This document shows positions 21,432 through 32,885 of a stretch of 64,000 nucleotides of DNA, in pieces (position 1 is the stretch's first letter; every line of letters starts with the position of its first letter). Under the pieces are notes generated by a model. It was not told the DNA's origin. It worked only from the letters and a program-made list of their open reading frames with translations, and did no database searches. Position numbers and translations under genes: made by a program. This DNA is from Cyclina sinensis (lineage: Eukaryota; Mollusca; Bivalvia; Venerida; Veneridae): assembly GCA_012932295.1 (NCBI GenBank), contig JAAONU010000009.1:3546197-3610196 (forward strand), in the 5' to 3' direction.

Positions 21432-22340
21432 GTAAGACGACACAAGAAAATACGAGTAAATGTATGTGACTTATACAATGCATCATTGACAGCAATAGGT
21501 CCACGTGGAAGTTAATACAAATGTAGCATAGGTGCATAGTCGTATAAACAGACTTAGAAACCTGTCCTACTTCCATTTAATCCAGGAAAATCTAGTGCAT
21601 CACGTGCTGAGAAATGTGTATTTCTTATAAAGCTTGGTGGTATTTACTCAAGTGCTATGTACCATCGCATTATTTCATTCGTGTTGTAATTCTCCAGGGA
21701 TGCATTTTTGTAAGAAGGTACAGAAATAATATAACAAACCAAACATTGTAATGGTAGGGCTGCATTGCAAAACATTTGTACTTGCAATATGATATAGTGT
21801 CATGTTGTTTGAATAAATAATTGTAGTAGAAAGAATATTTTCATAAAATGTTGTGTTGTTTAGGCAAATGAATAAATTGAATTGAATATTGAATAAATAT
21901 GTATCTTGATCTGAGTGATTATATATCAGCTGTCTCACTGTCTTTTTTATGTTCCGTTTCATCAGCGTTAATAATTATTTCCCCTTGGTCTACTTACGCC
22001 ACTTGTAGTTACCTTAAACGATATTAAAATGGAAAGTTAAAAATTGATTTCTCTGTGTTTTCGCACAGACAGTAACGTGCATGGACATGTGAGTTATGTT
22101 TATGATTAAATGTTTTTATCAACGACTACGTTTAAAACTTTAATGTTTTTAATTTTTTTACCTAATTTAGTTTCAGGTAACTTCTTGACGTCATCAAAGT
22201 AACTCGTACCTATAATCAGTACTTGTCTGTTGTCCCAGTAATTTTCAGATGACCAGGGTTTTGTCTAGTAAAACTGTTCAAATATGTAAATGTTGAAATA
22301 TTTCGACAGTTAGAACTCAATATATATAAATAGACACGGG
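21432..22340. other. Intergenic, no feature seen
   Basis: Unique AT-rich sequence. Nothing is recognised. Confidence 0.5.
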
Positions 22341-22349
22341 TTAACAGTT

Positions 22350-22815
22350 AAGATGATGGCACCAGGTAGATAAGGCATTCTAACAGCCTCACAGTTAGGC
22401 TAGCTCTTTAGGGACATAGAGTGCCTGGAATGTTTGCTAGTTAAGCAACATGTTCAATGGTTAGTACTTGAATGGGTGTCTGAAAGTGACGTCGATGGCC
22501 AGGTAACTATATATGTGGCAGCAGTAGGGTTAAAGAGGGGAGGAGTGTAGTTCACACCAGGTGGATGAGGCATTTCCAATAGTGTCGCTGTTGGGCTAGC
22601 TCTTTATCAACATGGGGAGAGTGTCTGACTGTCACCCAGGAGACCTAGTCCATGGTTCTTTCTGCTTCAGAATAGTGATATATACTTTTGACTGGCAGTT
22701 ATCCTTCTTAGGGCACATAATAAATGTCCAAATGAAAATGGGTGCCTGAACGGCTCATAAATGAGACAACCATAGATCAGGGTTCAATCCTTGCTGGAGA
22801 CTGTAGTATTTTTCA
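22350..22815 (+). repeat. Two or three diverged tRNA-related SINE-like copies
   Basis: 'caccaggt(a/g)gat(a/g)aggcatt' followed by 'tt(a/g)ggctagctcttta' occurs at about 22358 and 22556. A B-box-like GGGTTCAATCC is at about 22781. They share A-box and B-box style spacing but are heavily decayed. Confidence 0.4.
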
Positions 22816-23220
22816 ACAGTTATAAATAAGCTTGCCAGGACATTGCATATTAAAAACAGTTCTCTTGAACTTGTTGCATGAAATTTTAGATGAAGTATTA
22901 ACAAGTGTAAGGTGTAGTTATCTCATTGATATATACTACTCCAAATTTGATAGGAGCCAGTTTTTTCCCTGGAGACAGCATCATCAATAAGATGTGCAGG
23001 TACATAAATTAATCCAAAATAAAGTTTTTAGTATGCCATGTAATGGAATTATTGATTTGTAAACATATGGCAACACATGAAGGATAATTCATAATCCACA
23101 AAAATCAGGATTTTAACAGCATGTATGCTGAGTATACATGTCTGATTTTTGTGCTCCTATTAAAACTTTGCAGTTCAGCATTTGTGTGAGCATTCAATAT
23201 AATGAATCCAAACCTAAGAA
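22816..23220. other. Intergenic, no feature seen
   Basis: No gene is seen. This stretch may hold the left flank of the Tc1-like element, but I found no terminal inverted repeat. Confidence 0.4.
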
Positions 23221-23240
23221 GGCAGCTTTAGCCTGACAAG

Positions 23241-24312
23241 ATGAATATGGGGGTCGGTATGATGCAGGAAGGTGTGTCCCAGAGGCAGGTTGCCCGCACC
23301 TTGAATGTGTCCCACAGCATGGTCTGGTGCAGTGGTTTTCAGAACACTACTTCCTTACAAAACAACTTCCAGAATGCAACAGGTATTTACCCAAACAATA
23401 AGGAATAGGTTAAATGAGGCTGGTACGAATGCCAGACGTTGTGCCATTCATGTTCCTCTGACAAATAACCATGTCAGAGAATGCCTACGTTGGGCCCGTG
23501 ACTATGAGCATTGGACACCTCGCCATTGGACACTAGTTTTGTTTACTGATGAGTCTAAATTTTGTCTAGACTTCATAGATAGATGTGCCAGAGTGTGGAG
23601 AAGACCAAATAACCATTTTGCACTTGTTTACATCTCGGAACTCAAACAATATGGTGGAGTGTCTGTCATGGTATGGGTAGGAATAAGTGTCAGTGGCAAA
23701 ACTGACATCCATATTGTTGATAACGGTACTGGATGAAGAACCATACACCTGTTTTATTCGCAAGCATCACCAGGTTGAGTATAACCAATGTATACTGTTG
23801 AAAGCCCTTGTTTAGCTGCCAGTTCTTGACTGTTGTGTTAGAGAAAGATTGCTGATAACTTGCTTAACATTTAGTAGAAACCTTTATATCATTCTCCTCA
23901 TTTAGAGCAAACAATTTCTAGAGATATTTTTGTAATAGAGAGATCTTTGAAATTTCAAACAAATCACTATTTTCATTTTTTGCAAGTACGTTTTTTATTT
24001 TGCAAGTCCACGAGAAAGTCACTCACAAAAAATGCGAGTGTCAATATTTGCCAAATTCTTACCCTGGAAACAATTGAACTCTTGCCTTGGCCTGCCAGAT
24101 TCTTAGACTTCAGTCCAATTGAACTGTCTGGGACATGCTTCAGAAGGCCATATCTTGTCACCCTGTGCAGCCAATCACCCTCGCAGAACTTTTTGCTGCC
24201 TTACAAGAGGAGTGGAACAGAACTCCACAAACCTCAGCGGGCTAATTCACAGCATGCCCAATGCTGTCAGGTTGTAATTAATGCTCCTGGACACCATTCA
24301 AGATATTGAAAC
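23241..24312 (+). pseudogene. Tc1/mariner-like transposase, decayed
   Basis: Several fragments in different frames match the Tc1 order. From 23241: a helix-turn-helix start with EGVSQRQVARTLNVSHSMV. Then, one frame over (23377-23736): TQTIRNRL, RWARDYEHW, the catalytic LFTDES with its Asp, RVWRR and SVMVWVGIS, ending at TGA 23736. After a gap where the second catalytic Asp would be expected, ILTLETIELLPWPAR and FSPIE (24055-24127, the third catalytic residue) appear, followed by LAELFAALQEEWNRTPQ in another frame and QVVINAPGHHSRY up to 24309. Frameshifts, stops and the missing segments make it non-functional. No flanking inverted repeats were found. Confidence 0.85.
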
Positions 24313-25185
24313 TTATTCCTTGCAGCATTTTGGAAAATAACCAATTTTACAAATTTCCAACAAATTTCAGTCTACTTTCGAATTTTCAAGTTTTCCCACT
24401 TACATTCATGTAAATTGTTTTTGTTCAGTTATTATACTCAGATGACTAATTTAATCGATTTTATCAAATAAACAATACAAACAAAACTTTATATATCATA
24501 AACTGTTCAGTGTGTTAACCTAAACAATAATAATTTCAGATTACAAATATTGCCCTTAACAAATATTGAGTAGTATGTATAAATTTATATATAAATTCAT
24601 GACTCTAATCTTCATAAAATATAAACTGACATTGTAACATCTTAGCACTTGGATGTAGAAGAGCGGTTCTTGTCGCAACTTATATCTTGTACTCAAAATT
24701 TTCCACTTTTTTTCAGATACAATGTACTGTGACCTCTAGTGTACATAAGAAACAAGTTTTGCATATCAGAGTGCACTTAAAAAAAAATACTCATTTATGA
24801 CTATTAAAATACATAGCCTTAAAACTGAAATAAAATACATGTATTTGATGTAGAACAACTATATTAAAACAAATTTAGAAAATGATTGTAAATATGAACA
24901 ATTAATGTGAAGAAGTCAAAGGGCAGTGTCATCTTTGATGTTATATTGCACCTGTGTAATATAGAAAAATATAGATAATGGTTATATGACTTAAGAAATG
25001 TTTACTGGTATGTTTGTTATGCAATAAAAAAGATTCTAAGTTATTTAAAGCAACTGACCCACTGTTGGGTTGACAATGCATAAAATAGAAAATGTTTATA
25101 CATAAATTATAGAAATTCAAGTCGTAATTTCGCAGAACATATCTAAACTATGAAGTTCCTGTCTCATTTTTTGTTACCAAAATGC
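24313..25185. other. Intergenic, no feature seen
   Basis: AT-rich sequence. It may include the 3' flank of the Tc1-like element. Nothing else is recognised. Confidence 0.5.
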
Positions 25186-25757
25186 ATCATTTTATAAAGT
25201 TTTTACACACAAAGCGCATCATTTCATAAAGATTTTACACACAAAACGCATCATTTCATAAAGTTTTTACACACAAGACACATCATTTGATAAAGTTTTT
25301 ACACACAAGACGCATCATTTGATAAAGTTTTTACACACAAGACGCATCATTTGATAAAGTTTTTACACACAAGACGCATCATTTGATAAAGTTTTTACAC
25401 ACAAGACGCATCATTTCATAAAGTTTTTACACACAAGACGCATCATTTGATAAAGTTTTTACACACAAGACGCATCATTTCATAAAGTTTTTACACACAA
25501 GATGCATCATTTCATAAAGTTTTTACACACAAGACGCATCATTTGATAAAGTTTTTACACACAAGACGCATCATTTAATAAAGTTTTTACACACAAGACG
25601 CATCATTTAATAAAGTTTTTACACACAAGACGCATCATTTTATAAAGTTTTTACACACAAGACGCATCATTTCATAAAGTTTTTACACACAAGACGCATC
25701 ATTTCATAAAGTTTTTACACACAAGACGCATCATTTCATAAAGTTTTTACACACTTT
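25186..25757. repeat. 32-bp minisatellite, about 18 copies
   Basis: The unit contains GACGCATCATTT(C/G)ATAAAG followed by TTTTTACACACAA. Copies differ mainly at one base (cataaag, gataaag, aataaag or tataaag). It is highly homogeneous, hence probably young. It abuts the SINE-like copy to its right. Confidence 0.94.
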
Positions 25758-25775
25758 TATTAGTAGAAAATATAC

Positions 25776-25885
25776 CCAGTTAGTCACGGGATAGATACCC
25801 TATTTGATTGTGAGAACTGTTTATAACTAGTCTCTGTGGTTAAATGGTTTAGATCACCGCCCTCAGTTTTACTGACTGAAACAGT
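25776..25885 (+). repeat. SINE-like element, plus-strand copy
   Basis: 'gttagtcacgggatagatac', then 'agtctctgtggttaaatgg', 'agatcaccgccct' and 'ttttactgactgaaa' occur in the same order as in the minus-strand copy at 59717-59865. The middle part is tRNA-like (D-arm), but this copy lacks a clear B box. Confidence 0.5.
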
Positions 25886-26440
25886 TTGACAAACATGTTA
25901 CAGTCTCTAAACTTGTGCAGACTTGATCTCAGAAGTATCAACAGTAGGCTTTCCCTCACATATAAGATAATTAATAATCAGGTTGCTATCCCGGAAAGAA
26001 GATTATTTAAGCCCACCTTATCTGAAACTAGATATAGCCATCCATTATGCTATGAGTTAAGTACAGCAACCACTGATTATTACAAGTTCTCCAATCTATC
26101 ATTGGACTAGTTTTCTGGATGATACCCTCTCCCTTTTAACACCAGAGCAGTTCAGTGCAGCTGTTACCTACAATAATCATGTATTATCCTTGTCAGTATG
26201 CTTTGCCTTGATGTTAATTTTTAACCACACATTATTTTCAGGTATACATTATTTTTATATATATTCTTTTAAAACTGTCTTTTTTTCTTTATTAACAGTC
26301 TTTTAGCTTGACATGCAAATGTCTGCATCCATTTTGGTATTAGAGACTGGAATGCTCTTCCAGATACATGTAGCTATTAATCCAAGAGAAAGATTTATTG
26401 CATCATATAAACAGTTGATAAAAAGTCTTCTTTAAAATAT
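25886..26440 (+). pseudogene. Non-LTR retrotransposon reverse-transcriptase C-terminal fragments
   Basis: At 25886-26107: MLQSLNLCRLDLRS, LSLTYKIINNQVAIP and TTDYYKFSNLSL, the pattern seen at the C-terminus of LINE ORF2 proteins. A frameshift follows, then DDTLSLLTPEQFSAAVT (about 26116-26170). A second fragment, IRDWNALPDT at about 26340-26370, matches the region that follows YYKHSF in such proteins. Only fragments remain; the order suggests one decayed copy with an insertion, or two adjacent relics. Confidence 0.55.
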
Positions 26441-26995
26441 GTGATATGACATGACAAAATGGACAAGATGAAACTACCTAGGGTGTCTTCATTCACCTAT
26501 TTGATTGACAGGTAGGACTGTAATGAGTATCATACAGTCTTTCCTTTGATGTTGTAGAATGTATGTTTCATGAACTGAAGTGACATGCTTTTGCAAAGCT
26601 TAATGTAATAATGCATTGGTTTCAAATCAGTTTCTCAAGAACAAAAAAATACCTAGTACCCTCAAACTTTACAGGATAGTTTGGCATGATGAGTAGATAA
26701 ATCATATTGATTTTGGGTCTACTGGATCAAAAGTGAAGCTGTAAGGAACAAATGATAAATAAAAGAACCTATTAATTTTAAGGTCCAAAGGATCAGAGAT
26801 TGCAGGTGCTTGCACAACGAAAATAGATTCTGATCAGTAAATTTAGGCCATCTGAACCATGGACTATCAAATAATTTTCTTTGTCATAAGATGTAAATAT
26901 CCTCTATTATCTCTTGGTTAAACCAGTCAGTTATACTTTATTTAAGGTATTAAGGATGTTGCTGGGGTCATGTTTGTTTTTGAAATTCAGATACT
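26441..26995. other. Intergenic, no feature seen
   Basis: Unique AT-rich sequence; some phrases such as 'ctcaagaacaaaaa' recall interspersed repeats. Nothing is assignable. Confidence 0.4.
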
Positions 26996-26999
26996 TGTT

Positions 27000-28905
27000 T
27001 CTGAGACCTAGTATTTCTTTGCACCTTACTGTAATAGATGGAAGGATGGAAGTTTGTAAAACCTTACCTAGTGTTTCTTTGCATCTTACTGTTAAAGATG
27101 GAAGTTTGCAAAAGCTTACCTAGTGTTTCTTTGCATCTTACTTTCGTAGATGGAAGTTTGCAAAACCTTACCTAGTGTTTCTTTGCATCTTACTTTCGTA
27201 GATGGAAGTTTGCAAAACCTTACCTAGTGTTTCTTTGCATCTTACTGTTAAAGATGGAAGTTTGCAAAACCTTACCTAGTGTTTCTTTGCATCTTACTTT
27301 TGTAGATGGAAGTTTGCAAAACCTTACCTAGTGTTTCTTTGCATCTTACTGTTAAAGATGGAAGTTTGCAAAACCTTACCTAGTGTTTCTTTGCATCTTA
27401 CTTTCGTAGATTTAAGTTTGCAAAACCTTACCTAGTGTTTCTTTGCATCTTACTTTCGTAGATGGAAGTTTGCACAACCTTACCTATTGTTTCTTTGGAT
27501 CTTACTTTCGTAGATGGAAGTTTGCAAAACCTTACCTAGTGTTTTTTTGGATCTTACTTTCGTAGATGGAAGTTTGCAAAACCTTACCTAGTGTTTCTTT
27601 GCATCTTACTTTCGTAGATGGAAGTTTGCACAACCTTACCTAGTGTTTCTTTGGATCTTACTTTCGTAGATGGAAGTTTGCAAAACATTTTTACCAGGTG
27701 TTTCTTTGCATCTTACTGTCACAGATGGAAGTTTGCAATACCTTTTTACCTTTCTTTGCATCTTTCTGTCATAGATGGAAGTTTGCAATCACTTTTTACC
27801 TAGTGTTTCTTTGCATCTTACTGTCATGGATGGAAGTTTGCAATACCTTTTTACCAAGTGTTCCTTTGCATCTTACTGTCATAGATGGAAGTTTGCAATA
27901 CCTTTTTACCAAGTGTTTCTTTGCATCTTACTGTCATAGATGGAAGTTTGCAAAACCTTCCCTATTGTTTCTTTGCATCTTACTGTCATACATGAAAGTT
28001 TGCAGTACCTTTTTACCTAGTGTTTCTTTGCATCTGACTGTCATTATTATAGACTAAGATGGAAGTTTGCAAAACCTTACCTATTGTTTCTTTGCATCTG
28101 ACTGTCATAGATGGAAGTTTGCAAAACCTTACCTAGTGTTTCTTTGCATCTGACTGTCATAGATGGAAGTTTGCAATACCTTACCTAGTGTTTCTTTGCA
28201 TCTGACTGTCATAGATGGAAGTTTGCAAAACCTTACCTATTGTTTCTTTGCATCTGACTGTCATAGATGGAAGTTTGCCAACCCTTACCTATTGTTTCTT
28301 TGCATCTGACTGTCATAGATGGAAGTTTGCAAAACCTTATCTAGTGTTCTTTGCATCTTACTGTCATAGATGGAAGTTTGCAAAACCTTACCTATTGTTT
28401 CTTTGCATCTGACTGTCATAGATGGAAGTTTGCAAAACCTTACCTAGTGTTTCTTTGCATCTGAGTGTCATAGATGGAAGTTTGCAAAACCTTACCTATT
28501 GTTTCTTTGCATCTGACTGTCATAGATGGAAGTTTGCCAACCCTTACCTATTGTTTCTTTGCATCTGACTGTCATAGATGGAAGTTTGCAAAACCTTATC
28601 TAGTGTTTCCTTGCATCTTACTGTCATAGATGGAAGTTTGCAAAACCTTACCTAGTGTTTCTTTGCATCTTACTGTCATAGATGGAAGTTTGCAAAACCT
28701 TACTTAGTGTTTCTTTGCATCTTACTGTCATAGATGGAAATTTGCAATACCTTTTTACCTATTGTTTCTTTGCATCTTACTGTCATAGATTGAAATTTCC
28801 AAAACCTTTTTACCAGGTGTTTCTTTGCATCTTACTGTCATAGATTGAAGTTTGCAAAACCTTACCTATTGTTCCTTTGCATCTTACTGTCATAGATGGA
28901 ACTTT
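27000..28905. repeat. 52-bp minisatellite, about 36 copies
   Basis: The core is GATGGAAGTTTGCAAAACC, then TTACCTAGTGTTTCTTTGC and ATCTTACTGTCATA. Left units carry 'ctttcgtaga', middle units (27690-28020) 'acctttttacc' and right units 'ctgactgtcatag', so local homogenisation has made three zones. A lone unit lies at 33143-33190. Confidence 0.94.
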
Positions 28906-29185
28906 TCAATGAAGTTGATACCTGGTTATTAGATTTGGGTTGGCAGATGGGTGGGCGTCAAACTGATGGTTTTGGTTCAATAACTTAAGTTTGGATTGAC
29001 CAGTCTCAAAGGAGACTTTGTATATAGCATTCTTGCATGGAAACCTAGCTTGGGATTTAATTTTGGGTCAGTCGGAACAAGGCAAGGTCACTGTTACTAA
29101 AAATAGAAAATTGGTTTCTGGTCAATAACTCAAGTGTTTATTGGCCAATCTTGACCAGACTTGGTATACAGTATAGCCAGGAGGA
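28906..29185. repeat. Module of the 'gaaaattggtttctggtcaat' repeat family
   Basis: Contains 'aacctagcttgggat', 'gggtcagtcgg', 'ggtcactgttactaaaaatagaaaattgg' and 'cttggtatacagtat'. The same phrases repeat at 32.3-32.9 kb. Confidence 0.6.
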
Positions 29186-29189
29186 ACTC

Positions 29190-29333
29190 TTGTTTTCCTC
29201 GAGGTCGTCACAGACTTACCATTCCATAAAACACAACCAAATCCACCCCATTTCGAGGATCCCTGCCATGCACATGGTCAACAAATATTGCGGCGGACGT
29301 CCGCTAAATGGTTCCGTGAAGTTTTTCACAGGT
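29190..29333 (+). other. Orphan open frame of exon-like composition, unknown
   Basis: Within a plus-strand frame, SRSSQTYHSIKHNQ and MHMVNKYCGGRPLNGS show balanced composition unlike the flanks. It is followed by a donor-like CACAG/gtaatt at 29328-29337. No acceptor or partner exon is clear and no family is recognised. Confidence 0.2.
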
Positions 29334-29340
29334 AATTATT

Positions 29341-30240
29341 AGTCCCCTACTGGTTTAACCGGAGGGGACTATAGGTTTACCCTCCATCTGTCTGTCAGTC
29401 TGTCAGTCCCGTCTGTCCGTCCATCTGTCCGTCCATCACAAAAACTGGATCCCATGATAAAGCAAAAAGTACTGAAAATATTTTAATGAAACTTGAAATA
29501 TGGGTAGATGGCACTCTGGAGATTATACATGTCTTTTTTTTCTTCATATGTTGAAAATTTTGGTTGCTATTGCAACAAATATACTTGAAATATGGCAAAT
29601 ATAACAATATTTGTGATAACTCAAAAAGTTTTAAAATAATAATATGAAACATAAAAAATATAGATAGGTGATAGTATGGAAATAATGCACCTCAGGGTTT
29701 ACAACTCTAGCACCAAAATTATTAGATTTATCCCCACTTGAACTTAGAATTTTTATGAAAAAATGTGTTTTTTGTATATAACTTCATTATTTCTCAATGT
29801 ATCTACTATAGACTTTAAATATTGGTTTCTTATCATCACCCACATCATATGTGACAAGGTTCATAGTTTTAGCACCTAAATTGTCAGAATTATCATCCTT
29901 GAACTTTGAATTTTTTCTTCCTATGTTGAAAAATTTGGTACATTTTTCTTTCCCTAAAAACTTTATCCAGAGATCACTTTTGAAGTACTTGGAACTTTTC
30001 CAATTTACTGAGAATTAAGTAAAGTTGAAACATAAGTTAAACATAGTGATCCTGAGAAAATTTAAACATCAGGAACTAGTTTTTCATGGGTTTTCAACAG
30101 AGGTCAAGGTCAGATGATAGTTGAAACTTAGTATTAAAGATTATGTGCAACTTGTTCCAACTGAGCTACCATCCTGTGACAAGGCAGTGCGGGGTATTAG
30201 TCACCATCTGTGACAAAATTCTAGTTTTGCGACCTTTTTT
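29341..30240. repeat. AGTCCCCTAC stem-loop repeat element, copy 1
   Basis: The head 29341-29370 is an inverted repeat (AGTCCCCTACTGG against CCGGAGGGGACT), followed by 'ctgtctgtcagtc..gtccgtcc'. The body has modules with 'atgttgaaaattttggttgc' and 'gaaacttgaaatatgg'. The next head starts exactly 900 bp later. Confidence 0.75.
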
Positions 30241-31625
30241 AGTCCCCTACCGGTTTCACCGGAGGGGACTATAGGTTTCCCCTTCCATCAGTCCGTCTAT
30301 CTGCAAAAACTGGATCCCGAGATAACACATAAAGTACTGAAAATATTTTTATGAAACTTGATATATGGATAGATGGCAGTATGGAGGTTATACATGTCTT
30401 TTTTTATGTCCCCACACAGTGGGGAGCATATAGCGTTGCACTTGTCTGTCCATCCGTACGTCTGTCCGTACGTCCCGAAATCTTGTGAACGCAACTCCTC
30501 TTAAACCGGATGGCAGATTTTGCTTAAACTTCCAGGGATGAACAACCTTAATGTGTAGATGGTAGTAAAGGAAGGAATTTTCGCTGCGACCAAATTTAAC
30601 AGAATTATGGCCCTTTGTTGATTTTTTCACTATATACCATATAGAAATTTTGTGAACGCAATTCCTCTTAAACGGGATGGCAGATTTTGCTTAAACTTCC
30701 AGGGATGAACAGCTTTAATGTGTAGATGGTAGTAAAGGAAGGAATTTTTGCTGTGACCATATTTAACAGAATTATGACCCTTTGTTGATTTTTTCACTAT
30801 ATACCATATAAATAATTGAACATATAAATTTTACATTTGTAATTTAATTTAACATGTACATAAGGTTACCTGTAGATCATTTTAGGTATATGTACAGAAA
30901 AAATCTTACATACAGGATATACATGCTCTTGTTTATGAGCACTTATTCATAGTGGGGGCATCCGTGTCCTATGGACACAGTTCTAGTTTTTCTTCCTGTG
31001 TTGAAAAATCTGGTTGCTATGGCAACAAATAGACTTAAAATATGGCAAATATAGCAATATTTGTGATAACTCAAAAAGTACTTCAAATATTTTTATGAAA
31101 CTTGAAATATGGATAAATGGCAGTATGGAGAATATCCACCTCATTTTTTATGAACCTAAAGGAGGAACTGTCCGTCAGTTTATCAGTCATTTCCTACGAA
31201 AACTTTACCATTGGCCATATTTTCCTTACTACTGAATGGAATTACTTCAAACTTGGCCACAGCAATACCTTGGACAAGACCATTCCAATGAAGTACATTT
31301 CTTTGACCTTGACCTCTGAATGACCTTGACCTTTAAAGTTTTCTTGTCCAAAAACTATAAGTTTGGCCATAATTTCCTTATTTCTGAACAGAATTACTTC
31401 AAACTTGGTCACAACAACCCCTTCGATAAAACCTTTTCAACAACATATATTTCTATGACCTTAACCTCTAAATGAGATTGACCTATGACATTTTCTTCTT
31501 TGATGATACTTTGTACATGGATAGAGGATCATATGGAGATTATGCAGGTCTCAGACAAATTCTTTAGTCAATTTCCACATATGGGTTGAAGTTAGGGAGA
31601 TGGACATTTCACCGGTAGGGGACTG
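30241..31625. repeat. AGTCCCCTAC element copy 2, interrupted by a TGTCCCCAC stem-loop element
   Basis: The head 30241-30270 is almost identical to copy 1. At about 30408-30985 a second element intervenes: head ATGTCCCCACACAGTGGGG, then GTCTGTCC runs and two near-identical 'gtgaacgcaa(c/t)tcctcttaaac' modules, ending 'cctatggacacagttctagttttt'. Copy 2 then resumes ('ttgaaaaatctggttgctat') and ends near 'ccggtaggggact' (about 31613-31623). Confidence 0.7.
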
Positions 31626-31639
31626 TTTCTTTGTCTCTG

Positions 31640-32117
31640 CCAAGTTCTTGTTGATATCGAAGCTCTCTTAGTTTCTGATTACATGCATTTTGGCGAATTT
31701 AACGCTTTAAAAATATCAAATAAGTGTATAAAACTCTCATTCTGATGCATTTGTTTATGAATGCTCCTATTTGTTAACACAAAGAATGACAATTCAAAGC
31801 TTCTTGAAACAGCTGACCATATTTTCAGAAAATAAATTGACTGGTTTCCAAATGAGACGTGTTAAAACTGCTTTCCTGTTAAGAGATAACATCTGCTGCG
31901 ACATCTGTATCGTCTAGGCATTGGCAAAAATTATTGATCGATTTTGCTATATAATAACAAGTGTTTACAAAATTTCAACAATGAAAGTACACAATAAACC
32001 TACACAGCAAATGTATTTGAAATTTGGTTTTAATTTTACCAAAAGACACTTGGTAGATGTAAAATGCACAGTTTCATTATGGTCGTTTCATGAAATGTTC
32101 AGCTTATCAAGGTGAGT
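31640..32117. other. Intergenic, no feature seen
   Basis: AT-rich sequence without a recognisable gene or repeat. Confidence 0.5.
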
Positions 32118-32300
32118 AATGACTCTTATTAATTTTGCGCTGGTCGTCAAATATCGCCGAGATATTTCGCGATGTCGAGACATCAAAGACGTCTGTCTTT
32201 TTCCTCGTTGTCGCGGCGGATATTTCTTTTTCCACGTCCGTGCAAAAAACGGAAAATGTGAGTTCCTCGTGGCGCGTACTGTATAATACACTTGCATGAT
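32118..32300 (-). repeat. CpG-rich interspersed repeat
   Basis: A short island of CpG-rich sequence in AT-rich flanks, with near-palindromic phrases such as 'gatatttcgcgatgtcgaga', 'aaagacgtctgtctttttcc' and 'ttgtcgcggcgga'. Repeats built from 'tcgcgatgtcgagac' phrases are, as far as I recall, common in bivalves. It is open for much of its length on the minus strand, but no protein family is evident. Confidence 0.5.
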
Positions 32301-32885
32301 ATCCTAGCTTGGGATTATATTTGGGACCAGTTTGGTCAAGGCCGTTGTTTATCAAATAGAAAATTGGATCCCAGGCAATAACTTGGACTTGAAATGGCTC
32401 ATGTTGACTAAACATGGTGTATAGTACCCTTGCTTGAAAATCTAGCTTTGGATTGTATTTGGGGTTAGTTCAGTCAAGGTCACTGTAACTAAAAATAGAA
32501 AATTGGATTCCAGTCATTAACTTAAAGATTGGAATAACTAATTTTGACTAAACTCGGTGTATAGCACCCTTGCATGAAAACCTAGCTTGTGATGTCATTT
32601 GCAGTCAGTCTGGTCAAGGTCAAGGTCACTCTTACTAAAATGGAAAATTGGTTTCTTGTCAATAGTTTAAGTATTTATTGGTAAATCTTGACCAAACTTG
32701 GTATATATCACGCTTGCACAGAATGTAGCTTAGGATTGTATTTAGGATCAGTCGGGTCAAGGTCACTATGACTAAAAATAGAAAATCAGTTACGTTAAAT
32801 AACTTGGGTTTAAATTGACCGATCTTAATGATACTTTGTACGTGTATATAGCATCCTTGTAGCATCCTGACACCTGCATGCATTT
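32301..32885. repeat. Tandem modules, about 150 bp, of the 'gaaaattgg' family
   Basis: Three to four modules contain 'cctagcttg(g)gat', 'gtcaaggtcactgt(a)act' and 'aaaatagaaaattgg'. They are related to 28906-29185. Confidence 0.65.

Noticed and set aside
25186..25757. Possible CRISPR array (32-bp regular repeat)
   Set aside because: There are no unique spacers; units are directly abutting, and the genome is eukaryotic. The same holds for the other arrays.
27618..28412. Open frames with MEVCKTLPSVSLHLT repeats
   Set aside because: Translation of the 52-bp minisatellite.
29268..29320. Faint resemblance of VNKYCGGRPLNGS to the start of a paired domain (VNGRPLP)
   Set aside because: Only a few residues match and the rest of the domain is missing; too weak to name.
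32095..32125. Strong donor-like AAG/gtgagtaat after an open frame
   Set aside because: The motif lies at the edge of the CpG-rich repeat and looks like part of it; no partner exon was found.
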